64,000 bases of DNA from an uncultured Duncaniella sp. (GCA_910577255.1 CAJTMH010000007.1:48224-112223), one strand, 5' to 3'. Shown: positions 16,090 to 25,610, numbered from the stretch's first letter. Translations and numbers: made by a program. Notes: generated by a model from the letters alone, not told the origin.

Positions 16090-17844
16090 CTATCTGATTT
16101 GTCTGTTAGTCTGGATAAGATTCTCCTCTGCGGCAACACGGTAATTTTCACTCGCAAGTCGGCTGTTGGCATCATGACGGGCGAGAACGGCATTGGCAAG
16201 AGTATTCATTGGCAATGCTCCGCTCTGATATGCGGCCACTACATTGTCAGGCAACGTTATGGAACAGGGTGTCCTGTCAATGTTGGCGACCAGGCAACTG
16301 CCGTTAATTACAGGCGATGTGATGCGTGGATTCAGTTCCTCATCTTCATATCTTTTGAATCTCACTACTTCCGGATTGTTGCCGCGGTCAATGCTCTCAT
16401 GACCGGCTTTATTCAGCAGATTCATGCCACCCATACCGATGAGCACCATCTTCAGAAGCGGATTCCGGATAAACATTCCTGCTACAATGGACGCTATTGG
16501 TATGAGGTTGTCGCGCAGATGAAGCGACTGAGTCCTGCCTGTCATAGTGCCAACCAAAATATCCGGCAGCATTGCTATTACATAGCCGAGATTCTTTCCT
16601 ATGTCTCCTAAGCCCGAGAAGCCGAGGTCAGACATAAGAGAACCCCAACCTGCTTGGTTGGCTTCTTGCTCCTGACGTATTTCATCCTTCTCATTTTGTG
16701 AAGAAAATGCATCATTGCCTGTTTGCCCCATGAATTGATTCTCTTGAATGTTGCCTGAACGAGCAGTTAGCTCCGATACTGTCTGTATTGATTCAGCGTT
16801 ATCGTCTGACTGGACAGCGATATTGGTTGCAGCTTGCTCTAAAGTGGATTTCGCATTGTCGATAAAGTTGGTGACCGGAGTAAAAATCGCGTTTACACCT
16901 CTTGACATGTACCCACCCAAAGAGAATGTGCTGACAGGACGTTTTAGCGTGGCATTTATGCGCGTGATGCTGTTGTTCCGTGGTGCGTCTATGTATGATG
17001 CCTTTCCCCTTACTTTGTCGAATACATTTTCATCGCTCCCGAACAAACCTTTGCTGATGCACTCTTCAATACTTATAGTCTTCTTTTTGTCTTTTGAATC
17101 GGTATAAGCCTCAAGGCCAGCAAAGACAACTTCGACACCGGCGAGTTTCGCAAGATTGGCCCACGAACCACAACTTAAAGTCGTGATTGTATCAATTCCA
17201 AATGAAACAGCTTTTGCACCGGCCCATTCCCATCCGTTGGCATTATATTTCTCCTCAGCTTCCTTAGCTATCTGCTGTTCAAGAGGCGACCGTGACATCA
17301 CATGAGGAAGTCCGAATAGACTGCCTTCACCGGCTTTGCGGATGATATATTCAGCAGTTGATTTTGGGGTCTGCTCATCAACGAGCTTGTCAATCATGGT
17401 CTGCTGCACACGATAGTCTACATAGGCTGCAGCAAGGTCTGTACCTATCTGTTGAGATGCCTTATTGTATTTCTCTTGACCAATCTCTCCCACTATGGCG
17501 GCACGCCACTCTATGGTCAGTGCTATTAAATCGTGATAGACCTCCTTGTTAGACAATACCTTGTCTCGGCACATACTGATGTAGTCCTCGGTTGTTTTGC
17601 TATTCCATTCCCCGGTCGCCTTTAGAATCTGCATGGAGTTGTCGTAGCCACCAGGATTGCCTGCACTAGCCAACGATGAAAGGATACCCCTGATACTTGT
17701 CTGGTACTCAGCATACTCCTTGACCTGTTTTGTAGACAGGTAGTTGCGGGTCTCCTTCATTATTCCGGCAATATTCCCGTCAAGATAGCGACCGAGGCAG
17801 TATTCCACCTCGGCAAGTCCGTTGATATTTTGAAGTCCTGCCAT
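16090..17844 (-). CDS. Unknown ICE protein with C-terminal membrane helices
   Basis: The protein is 584 residues from the ATG at 17844 (a GTG three codons earlier is possible). The N-terminal ~200 residues are helical and soluble. About 200-400 is a low-complexity linker. Near 440-500 are hydrophobic stretches (LGYVIAMLPDILVG, LIPIASIVAGMFI, MVLIGMGGMNLL). No family is recognised. It is in a run with the degenerate M23 protein and an alanine/glycine-rich membrane protein, so a part in envelope passage of DNA or protein is likely but unproven. Confidence 0.7.
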   Translation of the reverse strand: MAGLQNINGLAEVEYCLGRYLDGNIAGIMKETRNYLSTKQVKEYAEYQTSIRGILSSLASAGNPGGYDNSMQILKATGEWNSKTTEDYISMCRDKVLSNKEVYHDLIALTIEWRAAIVGEIGQEKYNKASQQIGTDLAAAYVDYRVQQTMIDKLVDEQTPKSTAEYIIRKAGEGSLFGLPHVMSRSPLEQQIAKEAEEKYNANGWEWAGAKAVSFGIDTITTLSCGSWANLAKLAGVEVVFAGLEAYTDSKDKKKTISIEECISKGLFGSDENVFDKVRGKASYIDAPRNNSITRINATLKRPVSTFSLGGYMSRGVNAIFTPVTNFIDNAKSTLEQAATNIAVQSDDNAESIQTVSELTARSGNIQENQFMGQTGNDAFSSQNEKDEIRQEQEANQAGWGSLMSDLGFSGLGDIGKNLGYVIAMLPDILVGTMTGRTQSLHLRDNLIPIASIVAGMFIRNPLLKMVLIGMGGMNLLNKAGHESIDRGNNPEVVRFKRYEDEELNPRITSPVINGSCLVANIDRTPCSITLPDNVVAAYQSGALPMNTLANAVLARHDANSRLASENYRVAAEENLIQTNRQIR

Positions 17845-17845
17845 G

Positions 17846-18136
17846 TTATACACTCTGTTTCAGAAGTTGTTCTCTTGTCTGGTTAATAGCATTATGGTAT
17901 GCTTCCATTTGTGTTGGGTAATATTCCTCAAGCCACTCATCCTTATCTGTAAGATCGCGGATGAAATTGACAGCAATTTGGCGCTCTATCTCGATTGCGG
18001 CCTCGCCGCTCTCCGAATTATTGAACCAAGCCTTGGTGAACCACCTTATCCCAAACCTGTCTGGGTATACGCTTACCATTCTGGGAATATCAAAACACTG
18101 TATGTCGATATCCCAATCGGCTAGGGGATCAACCAA
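17846..18136 (-). CDS. Small unknown ICE protein
   Basis: The protein is 96 residues if started at the TTG right after the preceding stop. The next ATG would leave 77 residues. It is soluble, acidic and rich in Trp, Glu and Ile, with no signal peptide. It ends one base before the next gene. Kept as real because it fills the only gap between two operon genes and has no competing frame. Confidence 0.5.
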   Translation of the reverse strand: MVDPLADWDIDIQCFDIPRMVSVYPDRFGIRWFTKAWFNNSESGEAAIEIERQIAVNFIRDLTDKDEWLEEYYPTQMEAYHNAINQTREQLLKQSV

Positions 18137-18144
18137 TCTCTGAC

Positions 18145-18957
18145 TCAGTACGGCTGACTCATATACTTTTTTTTTAATCCGTCAGTCATAGTTGAAAGAT
18201 ATATTTGATGCCGGATTGCGAGATAATTCAAGAAGTCACCGATAAGGAGATTCTGAGCTTTGCAAGCGAGCGGAATCGCAGACTCGTCAAGCCCACCGGG
18301 ATTGCCAAGGTGCGGTATCGTTCGGAAAAAGAACTGCCTGACAGTCGCCCAAGAGAAAATATTGCGAAGTGAAACCTCTGTTTTTCCGGGTAACATATAA
18401 TCTCCTTGAGCGAGGTCAGCGAGATATGATGGGTACCATTGCAGCATCAGTTTCTCAATCTCTTCCTGATTACTGTCAAAATCGGTAGGTACATCCATAT
18501 CAATGGTTTCAAAGTCGGGTACAGCAACCTTACCTGTTTGCAGCAACATCTTGATGTTGCCATATATCATAGTCAGAAACTCCATCGGATTGATTTCCTC
18601 ATCCCTGTATTTGACTTCGATATGCAGTGAATCTGATGCCATTCCGACCACCATTCCGGCTTTGACTTTCTGATCCACTTGCGCGAAGCGTGTCTTGAGA
18701 TGAGAGTAGGTCACAAGATAATCGCCGTGTTGTATAAGTAGTACCGCTCCATCTTTGGCGTTCATGGCACCGCAAACATTTCCATCTGCAACAGATGCTA
18801 CGAGAAAATTTCGGGTTTTGAAATCCACACCGTGGTTGAAATTACCATCGGCATCCTCTCCGTATGTACACAGAATCTCCACTCGACCATTCTTTTCCTC
18901 GAAAGGCATTGAATAACCGCTTTGGGAATATAGGTTTGAATTTTGGTTATAGCTCAT
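18145..18957 (-). CDS. M23-like protein with an altered active site
   Basis: The protein is 270 residues. Residues ~15-135 follow the M23/LytM pattern: NHGVD gives the first zinc ligands and TYSHLK the following catalytic His. The final HxH reads SLHIEV, so the zinc-binding His remains but the catalytic first His is Ser. The rest (about 140-270) is unassigned and helical. There is no signal peptide. It may bind peptidoglycan without cutting, or cut poorly. Its two fully equipped M23 relatives are at 12186-13727 and 25627-26223. Confidence 0.7.
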   Translation of the reverse strand: MSYNQNSNLYSQSGYSMPFEEKNGRVEILCTYGEDADGNFNHGVDFKTRNFLVASVADGNVCGAMNAKDGAVLLIQHGDYLVTYSHLKTRFAQVDQKVKAGMVVGMASDSLHIEVKYRDEEINPMEFLTMIYGNIKMLLQTGKVAVPDFETIDMDVPTDFDSNQEEIEKLMLQWYPSYLADLAQGDYMLPGKTEVSLRNIFSWATVRQFFFRTIPHLGNPGGLDESAIPLACKAQNLLIGDFLNYLAIRHQIYLSTMTDGLKKKYMSQPY

Positions 18958-18964
18958 ATTTATG

Positions 18965-19639
18965 TTATCGTCTGATTACAGGTCTCGATACTTCATGCTC
19001 ATCCGGATGCTGTTTTTGCATCTCTTCTGATGCGTACTGCTGCCGGTCATTCTGCATTGGTTGTGTCTGTTGTTGCACTACACGAGAATTATTGCCTATC
19101 AGCAACATGCCAAGCAACGCACCGGCAATCTTGCCCAACCAACCGAACCGGCCAAAAATAAGAAGTGCGGAAGCAACAAGACCGAGCATCGACATCATTG
19201 ACACTTTTCCGGTGAATATGTTACTGAAAAGGTTACTGAACATATTGCCGGCGTTGCCACCGGAGATATTCCCCATGAAAGTGCCTATGCCTCCCCATGA
19301 TGATGCGGCGTTATTGACGTTACTTACAGCATCCGTCACACCTCCGATGGCATCTCTAGCGGCGCCGATGGTATCACCCACCGCACCGACAGTACCGTGG
19401 ACTGTTTCCTTGACGGCCTTGTTGGTGTCTTCGCCAAGAATCGTGTCGCCGACCGTCTGCATGACAGGCTTGTCGTTTACAAGCGCCTCCCAACCTACAT
19501 ATCCGACACCAGCTCCGATGGTTGCTGTCTTTATGGCTCTACCGGCTCCGGCAAGTGTTTGCTGAGGATGTGCGGCAGCACTTCCGAGCATACCGAATGG
19601 TTTTGACGCCCATTTCAGGGCTGTACTCCATTTGCCCAT
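18965..19639 (-). CDS. Gly/Ala-rich amphipathic and membrane protein
   Basis: The protein is 224 residues. Residues 30-120 are Gly/Ala/Thr/Val-rich amphipathic repeats (VKETVHGTVGAVGDTIGAARDA). About 148-185 contains hydrophobic segments (MSMMSMLGLVASALLIFG, IAGALLGMLLIG), and the tail is Gln-rich. No family is recognised. It follows the RWR-motif secreted protein genes in the same operon and may be part of the transfer envelope complex. Confidence 0.65.
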   Translation of the reverse strand: MGKWSTALKWASKPFGMLGSAAAHPQQTLAGAGRAIKTATIGAGVGYVGWEALVNDKPVMQTVGDTILGEDTNKAVKETVHGTVGAVGDTIGAARDAIGGVTDAVSNVNNAASSWGGIGTFMGNISGGNAGNMFSNLFSNIFTGKVSMMSMLGLVASALLIFGRFGWLGKIAGALLGMLLIGNNSRVVQQQTQPMQNDRQQYASEEMQKQHPDEHEVSRPVIRR

Positions 19640-19641
19640 GA

Positions 19642-20472
19642 TTACTTAAGATTATTTGGTTTGAAAATCAATGTGTCTTTAATGACCGGTTTGTTTGGAC
19701 GTATAGGAAAAATCGAGTCTGTTATCCAAGGATACTGTGGTCGAATTGGCCCGATGATACCGGGTGTGCCTCCATTAACAGGTCCGTTTCCTTCAAGTTT
19801 TATACTCACGCGACCATTCTGCCGCCAACGCCGGAAAGCTGCGTCTGTTATCTTCCCTTTGTCAATTGGAGACCTGCCACGATTGTCCAGTTCAAGCCAT
19901 ACATCATTAAGTGAGGTGTATTTTACAGCTCTGGCAAGACGCGACAGTTTGCGGTTCATGATCTTAAGCTTTGGCCGTATTCCAAAGACTATCTCAATCC
20001 TCTGTTTTTCGTTCATTTTTATATCTGATAAACACACCTGTCTTATATCATTGACTATATCGACAGAAGTCATTATCAGCTCACGATAGATAGTGTTTCG
20101 CTTTGGGGTGAGCGCTACGGCCAGGGCGTTTGTCGGCGCTCTTTGGAGTTGATTTGTAAGGTCTCCAAAATTTTCTGTCAGCCGACCCACCTCATGATAG
20201 AAGCCGTAAATCTGTGCAGCATAAACTACTATGTCGTTAAAACGGTCGAGATACTCGTTGTATTTCCGTTGAAGTTCCGTTGTAGACTCAACTTCTTCCC
20301 TGGTCCAGATATGCCCTGTACTCATCATCAGCATGGCAGACTCTTGGCTTTTGAGTGTCTTCTCTGCCTTCTCGTTATATAAGAGTATCATCCCGGAGAG
20401 TGTGGGATCTATCTGTGCAGATACAGACAAATATGACGCAACAGTAATAGCGATTAATAGATACCGTATCAT
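19642..20472 (-). CDS. Secreted helical protein of the ICE RWR-motif family
   Basis: The protein is 276 residues with a signal peptide (YLLIAITVASYLSVSAQ). The body is mostly helical (about 30-210), leading to the family motif near 220 (DAAFRRWRQNG), then a proline-rich tail (GTPGIIGPIRPQYPW). Similar C-terminal motifs occur in four other secreted ICE proteins (20469-21167, 39919-40626, 40623-41348 and the end of 41341-43890). Its start overlaps the upstream gene as ATGA. A periplasmic role in the transfer apparatus, like VirB5/TrbJ, is inference. Confidence 0.7.
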   Translation of the reverse strand: MIRYLLIAITVASYLSVSAQIDPTLSGMILLYNEKAEKTLKSQESAMLMMSTGHIWTREEVESTTELQRKYNEYLDRFNDIVVYAAQIYGFYHEVGRLTENFGDLTNQLQRAPTNALAVALTPKRNTIYRELIMTSVDIVNDIRQVCLSDIKMNEKQRIEIVFGIRPKLKIMNRKLSRLARAVKYTSLNDVWLELDNRGRSPIDKGKITDAAFRRWRQNGRVSIKLEGNGPVNGGTPGIIGPIRPQYPWITDSIFPIRPNKPVIKDTLIFKPNNLK

Positions 20473-21167
20473 GGATGTATGGATTTTGCAACTCTTTTCC
20501 AGCGGGCTTTCGCTTGTCGTGCTATAGTGGCGTTGTCTCGGTCAATCATTCCTGCGGTTGCACTCGCCCATACATCATTGAATGTGTAATAGCGTATACT
20601 GAGACACAGCCTTTTCAACTTTTTATGGAATGAAGCAAGCCTGTCATTCAGTGCCCAAAGTGTTTGGCTGCGTTCCGTACCTGTCAGCATATTTCCTACG
20701 CCGCCTTCAGCGATGGCGTTCTTGAGCAGAGTATAAACTGATACCATTTCAGTAGTCGTTTCCATATAGAGATTATTCATGCTCATTGAAGCCACTATGC
20801 CCTGTGGGGTACTTTCGACAGACTTTTTCAGTTCAGTAAGGGAAAGGAATATGCGAACCCCCTCGGTATAGAGATGTGTTGATGCTTTCAGTGTCGAGGC
20901 ATATCCATCCACCTTCTGCAGATAATTGCTATACTGTTTCTCCCAGTCATGTATCTTGGTGAACTCGGCAGCTATGGTGTTCTGCAAAGCGGCAGTCTGC
21001 AACTGTCCCTCAGTTTCCTTCTTCACTTGATCATTTATAAGCTCGTTGCCCTCCGCCAAGGCTGTCCATTCGAGAGGATTGGCGACAACGATGCTCTGTG
21101 CGTTGGAGTGGAGGACTCCGACGCCAAAGATAACGGCTGCAAATATTTTAGCGGTTGGTAATCTCAT
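20469..21167 (-). CDS. Secreted helical protein of the ICE RWR-motif family
   Basis: The protein is 232 residues with a signal peptide ending in SNAQS. It is predicted almost all helical, with coiled-coil-like stretches and the segment SIRYYTFNDVWASA, which parallels AVKYTSLNDVWLEL in the neighbouring 276-residue protein, so the two are likely paralogues. The C-terminus is ARQAKARWKRVAKSI. It overlaps the following gene by ATGA and the preceding PH-domain gene by 20 nt. Confidence 0.7.
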   Translation of the reverse strand: MRLPTAKIFAAVIFGVGVLHSNAQSIVVANPLEWTALAEGNELINDQVKKETEGQLQTAALQNTIAAEFTKIHDWEKQYSNYLQKVDGYASTLKASTHLYTEGVRIFLSLTELKKSVESTPQGIVASMSMNNLYMETTTEMVSVYTLLKNAIAEGGVGNMLTGTERSQTLWALNDRLASFHKKLKRLCLSIRYYTFNDVWASATAGMIDRDNATIARQAKARWKRVAKSIHP

Positions 21168-21633
21168 AGATTCCTTTTCTTCGTTTGTTATATTCTACTC
21201 TCTGTCTGATAGTCCTCACAAGAGGATATCCCAATGCAATGCCAGGTATTGGCAATATGGGTGTGGATCTATCTCCTGAGTATATAGTCACTGTTTTGAG
21301 TCCGGTAAGATTCTGAAATAAGCTGATATGTTCTTTGAAGTCTATGACACGGTAAAGCTCGATGTATTCTAGTTGTTTCCATAATACACCATGCTCGTAT
21401 ATAATCATTTCATCAGTTATTGTAAACCTCATCATTTTCAAATACAGGAACATATAGATCAAATGAAGCGACATAGCAATCATCAGAACCAGAATCAGCC
21501 CGGGCAAAGGCGTCAAGTCATATCCCCAGTACCCCAGGATGTTTATCACTATCCACGGAGCCTTGTCAATCATCCACTGAAGCCAATGTGGACTGAAGAC
21601 TATGGTGCCGAATGATGAATTGTATTGGTTCAT
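21148..21633 (-). CDS. Membrane protein with bacterial PH-like domain
   Basis: The protein is 161 residues. Two membrane helices (about 25-70) precede a bacterial PH domain (FTITDEMIIYEHGVLWKQLEYIELYRVIDFKEHISLFQNLTG begins here), the YdbS/bPH2 pattern of a short strand run, an arginine-valine-isoleucine step and a loop. The function of these proteins is generally unknown. It starts with an ATGA overlap of the Toprim gene, so it is expressed with ICE DNA-processing genes. It is not a usual member of the published Tra set. Confidence 0.75.
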   Translation of the reverse strand: MNQYNSSFGTIVFSPHWLQWMIDKAPWIVINILGYWGYDLTPLPGLILVLMIAMSLHLIYMFLYLKMMRFTITDEMIIYEHGVLWKQLEYIELYRVIDFKEHISLFQNLTGLKTVTIYSGDRSTPILPIPGIALGYPLVRTIRQRVEYNKRRKGIYEITNR

Positions 21634-22727
21634 CGTTTCATACCGACTTTTGGTGTCAGCGGCACAACTTCATCACCAGTGTAATTAGTTTTTCCCTGCA
21701 AGGCATCATTCCAATCCTTGTAACAGGGCAACAATGGGAACTCATAGATATTTTCCGGATTTATGCCTTTCGATTCCGCGACCTTATGAAAATGTGTACA
21801 AAATTCACGCCCGGCCTTGTCGTTGTCAAAGCAAAGGAAATGATGTGCATTGGGAGTCAGCGATAACAGCCCTTTCATCTGTCCGTCAGTGGGTGTGCCA
21901 CCGGTTGACACAAATATGGCGTTCTTTGCCAATTCCTGATGCTCATCAAAAGCTCCACTATGAATCTCATAGAAAGACATCGCGTCGTATGCGCTTTCAA
22001 ACCAAGCTACACCTTCCACATTTTCCATCTTAGGCAGTTCACCTTTGTCCGGAATTGCCATCCACATGCCCTCAGATGAATTGCTCCCGGCAGCCATACC
22101 CTTATAAGATGTCTTACCATCCTTGTTGGGGATTCCTCTGACTTCAAGCCCGACGATCTGCGATAAATCATCCGGTTTCCTAAGGGGGAACGCTATGTTT
22201 CCGTACCGCTTACCGTCATCACGTTTCTTCGTTGCGACAAACATATATGGTGCGAAGGCTTCCAATGTGGATTTATGCAATCCTCTTGCCATAAGGAATC
22301 TCGCAAGATTCTTCTGATCATGGGATATCTCATATTCCGACAAATCAAAAGGTTTATGTTCTTTCACCGGATTGAATATCCGACTTTGCCTTTCTTCCAA
22401 AGGTTGGTTCAACAACCGGTGGCATACTACATTGACTAGACGGTCGAGCGACATCCCCGGTCTGTAGTCCGCAAAGAAATAAGGATGTGACTTTATGAAT
22501 GATATGATATTGTAGTTCTTACGCTCTGGAGGCTGAAAGCAGCAGGTGCCGTGCCCGGAGACAATGAATTTGTCGCCCCCGACACGGCGTCCGTCTGTTC
22601 CCACACGGACATACGAGGGGTAGCGCAACCCATCCTTGCGGTTGAGCCGGTAGCCTGCGTCCTGCAAAACCTCCTGAATGGAGATTCTTGCTTTGAAATC
22701 TTCGTATGTAAGTTTTGGTAATGACAT
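21630..22727 (-). CDS. Toprim/primase-like protein (TraP-type)
   Basis: The protein is 365 residues. The N-terminal region has a zinc-ribbon-like part (HGTCCFQPPERKNYN), as in CHC2-type primases but degenerate, and a middle region is shared with DUF3991-type proteins. The Toprim domain (about 235-330) has the conserved Glu in FESAYDAMSF and the DxD in FDNDKAGRE. It probably primes or processes the transferred strand in the recipient. CTnDOT-type elements carry a comparable primase-like gene, called traP. It is coupled to the PH-domain gene. Confidence 0.8.
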   Translation of the reverse strand: MSLPKLTYEDFKARISIQEVLQDAGYRLNRKDGLRYPSYVRVGTDGRRVGGDKFIVSGHGTCCFQPPERKNYNIISFIKSHPYFFADYRPGMSLDRLVNVVCHRLLNQPLEERQSRIFNPVKEHKPFDLSEYEISHDQKNLARFLMARGLHKSTLEAFAPYMFVATKKRDDGKRYGNIAFPLRKPDDLSQIVGLEVRGIPNKDGKTSYKGMAAGSNSSEGMWMAIPDKGELPKMENVEGVAWFESAYDAMSFYEIHSGAFDEHQELAKNAIFVSTGGTPTDGQMKGLLSLTPNAHHFLCFDNDKAGREFCTHFHKVAESKGINPENIYEFPLLPCYKDWNDALQGKTNYTGDEVVPLTPKVGMKR

Positions 22728-22744
22728 CGTGTGGTTATACTGGT

Positions 22745-24385
22745 TTAGAATCCGTGTCCAATATGAGGTTCAGGTGGTCTTGGCTGGTTAATCATTGCAT
22801 CGAAATTTCGAGCCGCTACAGTTTCCGGGGTATCAACCCCAGGTTTGAAGTATGGTCTTGGTCCACACCCATAAAATTCCGGTCGAGGTCGTGATGCCGC
22901 ACCAAGGACAACAGCACCTACAGTCAACGCAGTAAGTATACCTGCGCCAATCTTGGCTCCATTGTTAGAGGTTTGAATATCCTTCATGTCAACTTCGGAA
23001 AAAATCTTGGAGAACATCTTCATTCGTTGAAGGTCATTGACTGCGAGAAACTTGTTGTAATCCTTCTGGGAAATTTCATGGGAAATAACCTCGCCGTTTA
23101 TCACGGCTGTCATTTTGTATTTCCCCTCAGATTCTTGCCTCGGTTGCACAGAAATCTGTTCTACCGACACCTCACGTCCGTGCTTACCCTCGCGAAACCA
23201 CGCTTTGTTGTCCTCAAGCTCATAGAGGTCGCGCCCATTGATTACTGCGCCTACATCGGGATGACCTTCATGGAGCATATCCATATATGCTTGCGCCTCA
23301 GATGTTACAGTATATTCATCAACTGGCTGCTTTCGGATCTGCTGCTGATTGGCATCGAGCGTAACCACTGCTTGTTCCTGTTGGTTCAACTCCTGGCGAA
23401 CTTCCGGTTTAAGCGCAATATTGACCATTTTGTCTGTATTGAGTGTATCAAGAGTGATTGCATCCGAAAAATCGTCTTGAATGACTCCATTGATGAGCTT
23501 TATACGATCTGCTATTCCAACTTCCTTGATGGAGTTGTTGGTCAGCTTTGACACCTCTTCATCCGTAAGATCATAGACAAAGTCTGCTTGCTCTACAATT
23601 GATTGGACTGTCAGTGTTTTCTTCTCAGCATCAATAACCAGTCCATGTGACCTCAGTACTTCCTGCCATTTCTCATTTGTAAAATATACATCTGATGATA
23701 TGGCTGTCTTGTATGGAATTGCAGGTTCATTTGAACGCTTAGGTTGTGGAATCGGCTGAATAACTGTCTGCATCTGTGCTAATATATCCTGTTGCGGTAC
23801 AGTTCCCTGCATCGCTCCTTGCGGTGTGCCTTTGTAATAGAAACCATAGCCTCCGGTCTGCATCTCGCCCGGTTTCTGCCGCCCGTCAGGACGAACAGCG
23901 ACCATAGGAGCACCGGCAGGAAACCAAAGTTGGCCTCCGATACGACGCATGTGCCATCCCCCTTGATTGCGCGGAGTCCAACCGAGGAATCCTAGCCCGA
24001 AAGGATGTCGGCACATTACAGGATATGGCACGCGCCCATATTCTCCGACGCCTATGCGGTTGCCATGAAGGCCCATCGCCACACGCCCGTTGGCATTACG
24101 CGCATGTACGAAATCGCGCGGAAGATCAAAATCGGCAGCGACTACTGAAGCGAGAGTGTTGTAGGCACGCCTGTTAGCGGTATTGGTTCCCCAATCCACG
24201 AGGGCGCGTAACTGTTTCTCTGTTATCGGATAGTACAGGAGGGGGCTGTCGTGACCCTGGACCACGAGCTGGAAGCCATTACTGGATCCTGTGACAGTCG
24301 CTCTCATGCCATTACGCATAAGAATATCCTGCAGCTCTGGATGCAGTTCGAGATGGTGTGGATTTGTATTCTGTCTAATTGCCAT
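22745..24385 (-). CDS. Unknown large ICE protein with DUF3945-like features
   Basis: The protein is 546 residues. The N-terminal part (about 1-190) is rich in Gly, Arg and aromatic residues (GLGFLGWTPRNQGGWHMRR). A middle Gln/Pro-rich linker follows, then the C-terminal half carries a repeated strand-helix pattern (FVYDLTDEEVSKLTNNS, HEISQKDYNKFLAVNDLQR) seen in DUF4099/DUF3945 proteins of Bacteroidales elements. A single hydrophobic stretch is near 490 (GAGILTALTVGAVVLG). The function is unknown. It lies between two other ICE genes with short gaps. Confidence 0.6.
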   Translation of the reverse strand: MAIRQNTNPHHLELHPELQDILMRNGMRATVTGSSNGFQLVVQGHDSPLLYYPITEKQLRALVDWGTNTANRRAYNTLASVVAADFDLPRDFVHARNANGRVAMGLHGNRIGVGEYGRVPYPVMCRHPFGLGFLGWTPRNQGGWHMRRIGGQLWFPAGAPMVAVRPDGRQKPGEMQTGGYGFYYKGTPQGAMQGTVPQQDILAQMQTVIQPIPQPKRSNEPAIPYKTAISSDVYFTNEKWQEVLRSHGLVIDAEKKTLTVQSIVEQADFVYDLTDEEVSKLTNNSIKEVGIADRIKLINGVIQDDFSDAITLDTLNTDKMVNIALKPEVRQELNQQEQAVVTLDANQQQIRKQPVDEYTVTSEAQAYMDMLHEGHPDVGAVINGRDLYELEDNKAWFREGKHGREVSVEQISVQPRQESEGKYKMTAVINGEVISHEISQKDYNKFLAVNDLQRMKMFSKIFSEVDMKDIQTSNNGAKIGAGILTALTVGAVVLGAASRPRPEFYGCGPRPYFKPGVDTPETVAARNFDAMINQPRPPEPHIGHGF

Positions 24386-24396
24386 AATGCTGATGG

Positions 24397-24633
24397 TTAA
24401 GCAAGTCCGTGTTGCATGGCCTCCTCAAGAAGATCCTCTCGGTAAGTGATGTAGGCAAGGGCGTTGCGATTGTTCATCTGCATACCACGCTCTTTACAGA
24501 AATCGGTGAACTCCTCACGCCATTCTTCGGAGTAGTGGATGACGTAGTCCACCCAACTGAACAGACCACGCTGGACAAGATCAATGAGGACTTCCTCCGG
24601 ATAATACTTGAAATTCGGTTTCTTTCGTGGCAT
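24397..24633 (-). CDS. Small unknown ICE protein
   Basis: The protein is 78 residues from the ATG at 24633 (MPRKKPNFKYYPEEV). A longer frame would overlap the upstream gene. It is helical and acidic, with Trp/Tyr-rich segments (LFSWVDYVIHYSEEWREEF). It is placed between DUF4099/DUF3945-type genes with 7- to 11-nt gaps. The function is unknown. Confidence 0.55.
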   Translation of the reverse strand: MPRKKPNFKYYPEEVLIDLVQRGLFSWVDYVIHYSEEWREEFTDFCKERGMQMNNRNALAYITYREDLLEEAMQHGLA

Positions 24634-24640
24634 TAAGATT

Positions 24641-25402
24641 TTACATTTTATGGGTTGATGCGTTGCGCTGCATGTTGCCACGCTTCTTCATTTCATCCCA
24701 CAGTTCCTCAGTATACTCATCTTCCGGAACATAATCGAGGCCTCCCTCAGCATTGGCCACCCAGCAGCCGTTCAATCCAAAGTTGAACTTGCCGTAGTCG
24801 CGTCGGTCATCATCGCGCCAGGCTTCTTCATCTCCGTCAACTACCCGTATGCCTGGTTGTTCACGCAGTGAAACGCCAATTGTCCAAATCTTATCACGGT
24901 ATTGAGTCGTTAGAAGTTTACCGTTACGAAGACAGTTGGTCTCTGCCGGAGTTAGGTGCAGTTCATCTGCGATGACTTTTATGTTGTTGTCAACAACGGC
25001 AGCAGATGCCGCCATGACCTGATTCGTGCTGGAGTCAATCTGGTAATACGCGGGTAATCGCTTTCCGTCTGGAAGACTGATTTCGCTGATTATGATTTCT
25101 CCATTGGCTAGCGATTTGTGGTGCTGTTCCGGCAAGTGTGAAAGATCAACCTTTTCCAGTTTGGGATAGAACATGACCTTTACATCACCATTTGAGTTTC
25201 GGTAAAGCGACAGACGGGCGGCTGCAAGAATTGTCTCACCGCTATCCGCTATGACTTTGATGGGCAGTACTGGTGTTGTTCGGCCTTCGCTCATTTGCCG
25301 CATAATACCTTCCGGTAAATCATCGATCATTTCGCGAGTGATACCGAAACGATTGAGTACGCTGTATGGAATTTCTTCCTCTTTGAATTGTGATTGGTTC
25401 AT
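24641..25402 (-). CDS. DUF4099/DUF3945-type ICE protein, first gene of the left operon
   Basis: The protein is 253 residues. The opening (EEEIPYSVLNRFGITREMIDDLPEGIMRQM) and a following unit ending DGKRLPAYYQID match the DUF4099 and DUF3945 architecture found in mobile elements of Bacteroidales, where the role is unknown. It lies directly downstream of the TATCTTTG box at 25432-25439, so the operon that runs to the lysozyme gene at 9.6 kb probably starts here. Confidence 0.75.
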   Translation of the reverse strand: MNQSQFKEEEIPYSVLNRFGITREMIDDLPEGIMRQMSEGRTTPVLPIKVIADSGETILAAARLSLYRNSNGDVKVMFYPKLEKVDLSHLPEQHHKSLANGEIIISEISLPDGKRLPAYYQIDSSTNQVMAASAAVVDNNIKVIADELHLTPAETNCLRNGKLLTTQYRDKIWTIGVSLREQPGIRVVDGDEEAWRDDDRRDYGKFNFGLNGCWVANAEGGLDYVPEDEYTEELWDEMKKRGNMQRNASTHKM

Positions 25403-25431
25403 ATGGTCGTGTTATTAAAAATAATCTGAGG

Positions 25432-25439
25432 CAAAGATA
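25432..25439 (-). promoter_or_regulatory. -7 box (TATCTTTG) of the 9.6-25.4 kb operon
   Basis: The minus strand matches TAnnTTTG fully, 29 nt before the ATG of the 253-residue protein. A 7-bp inverted repeat (GAATGAT 25440-25446, ATCATTC 25458-25464) lies just upstream and could be an operator. Confidence 0.65.
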
Positions 25440-25610
25440 GAATGATGATTCTGGCAAATCATTCCGCCAATATCCATCGAATCAATCTTTTACAATTCAT
25501 TGTCTAAATCTTGCAATCGGCACACTTTCTTGACACAATGATAGCATGGTATAGATATAATCCATTTCGTTATAATGAGTTAAGCTCCATTGCAGAATGA
25601 CGGCGATACA

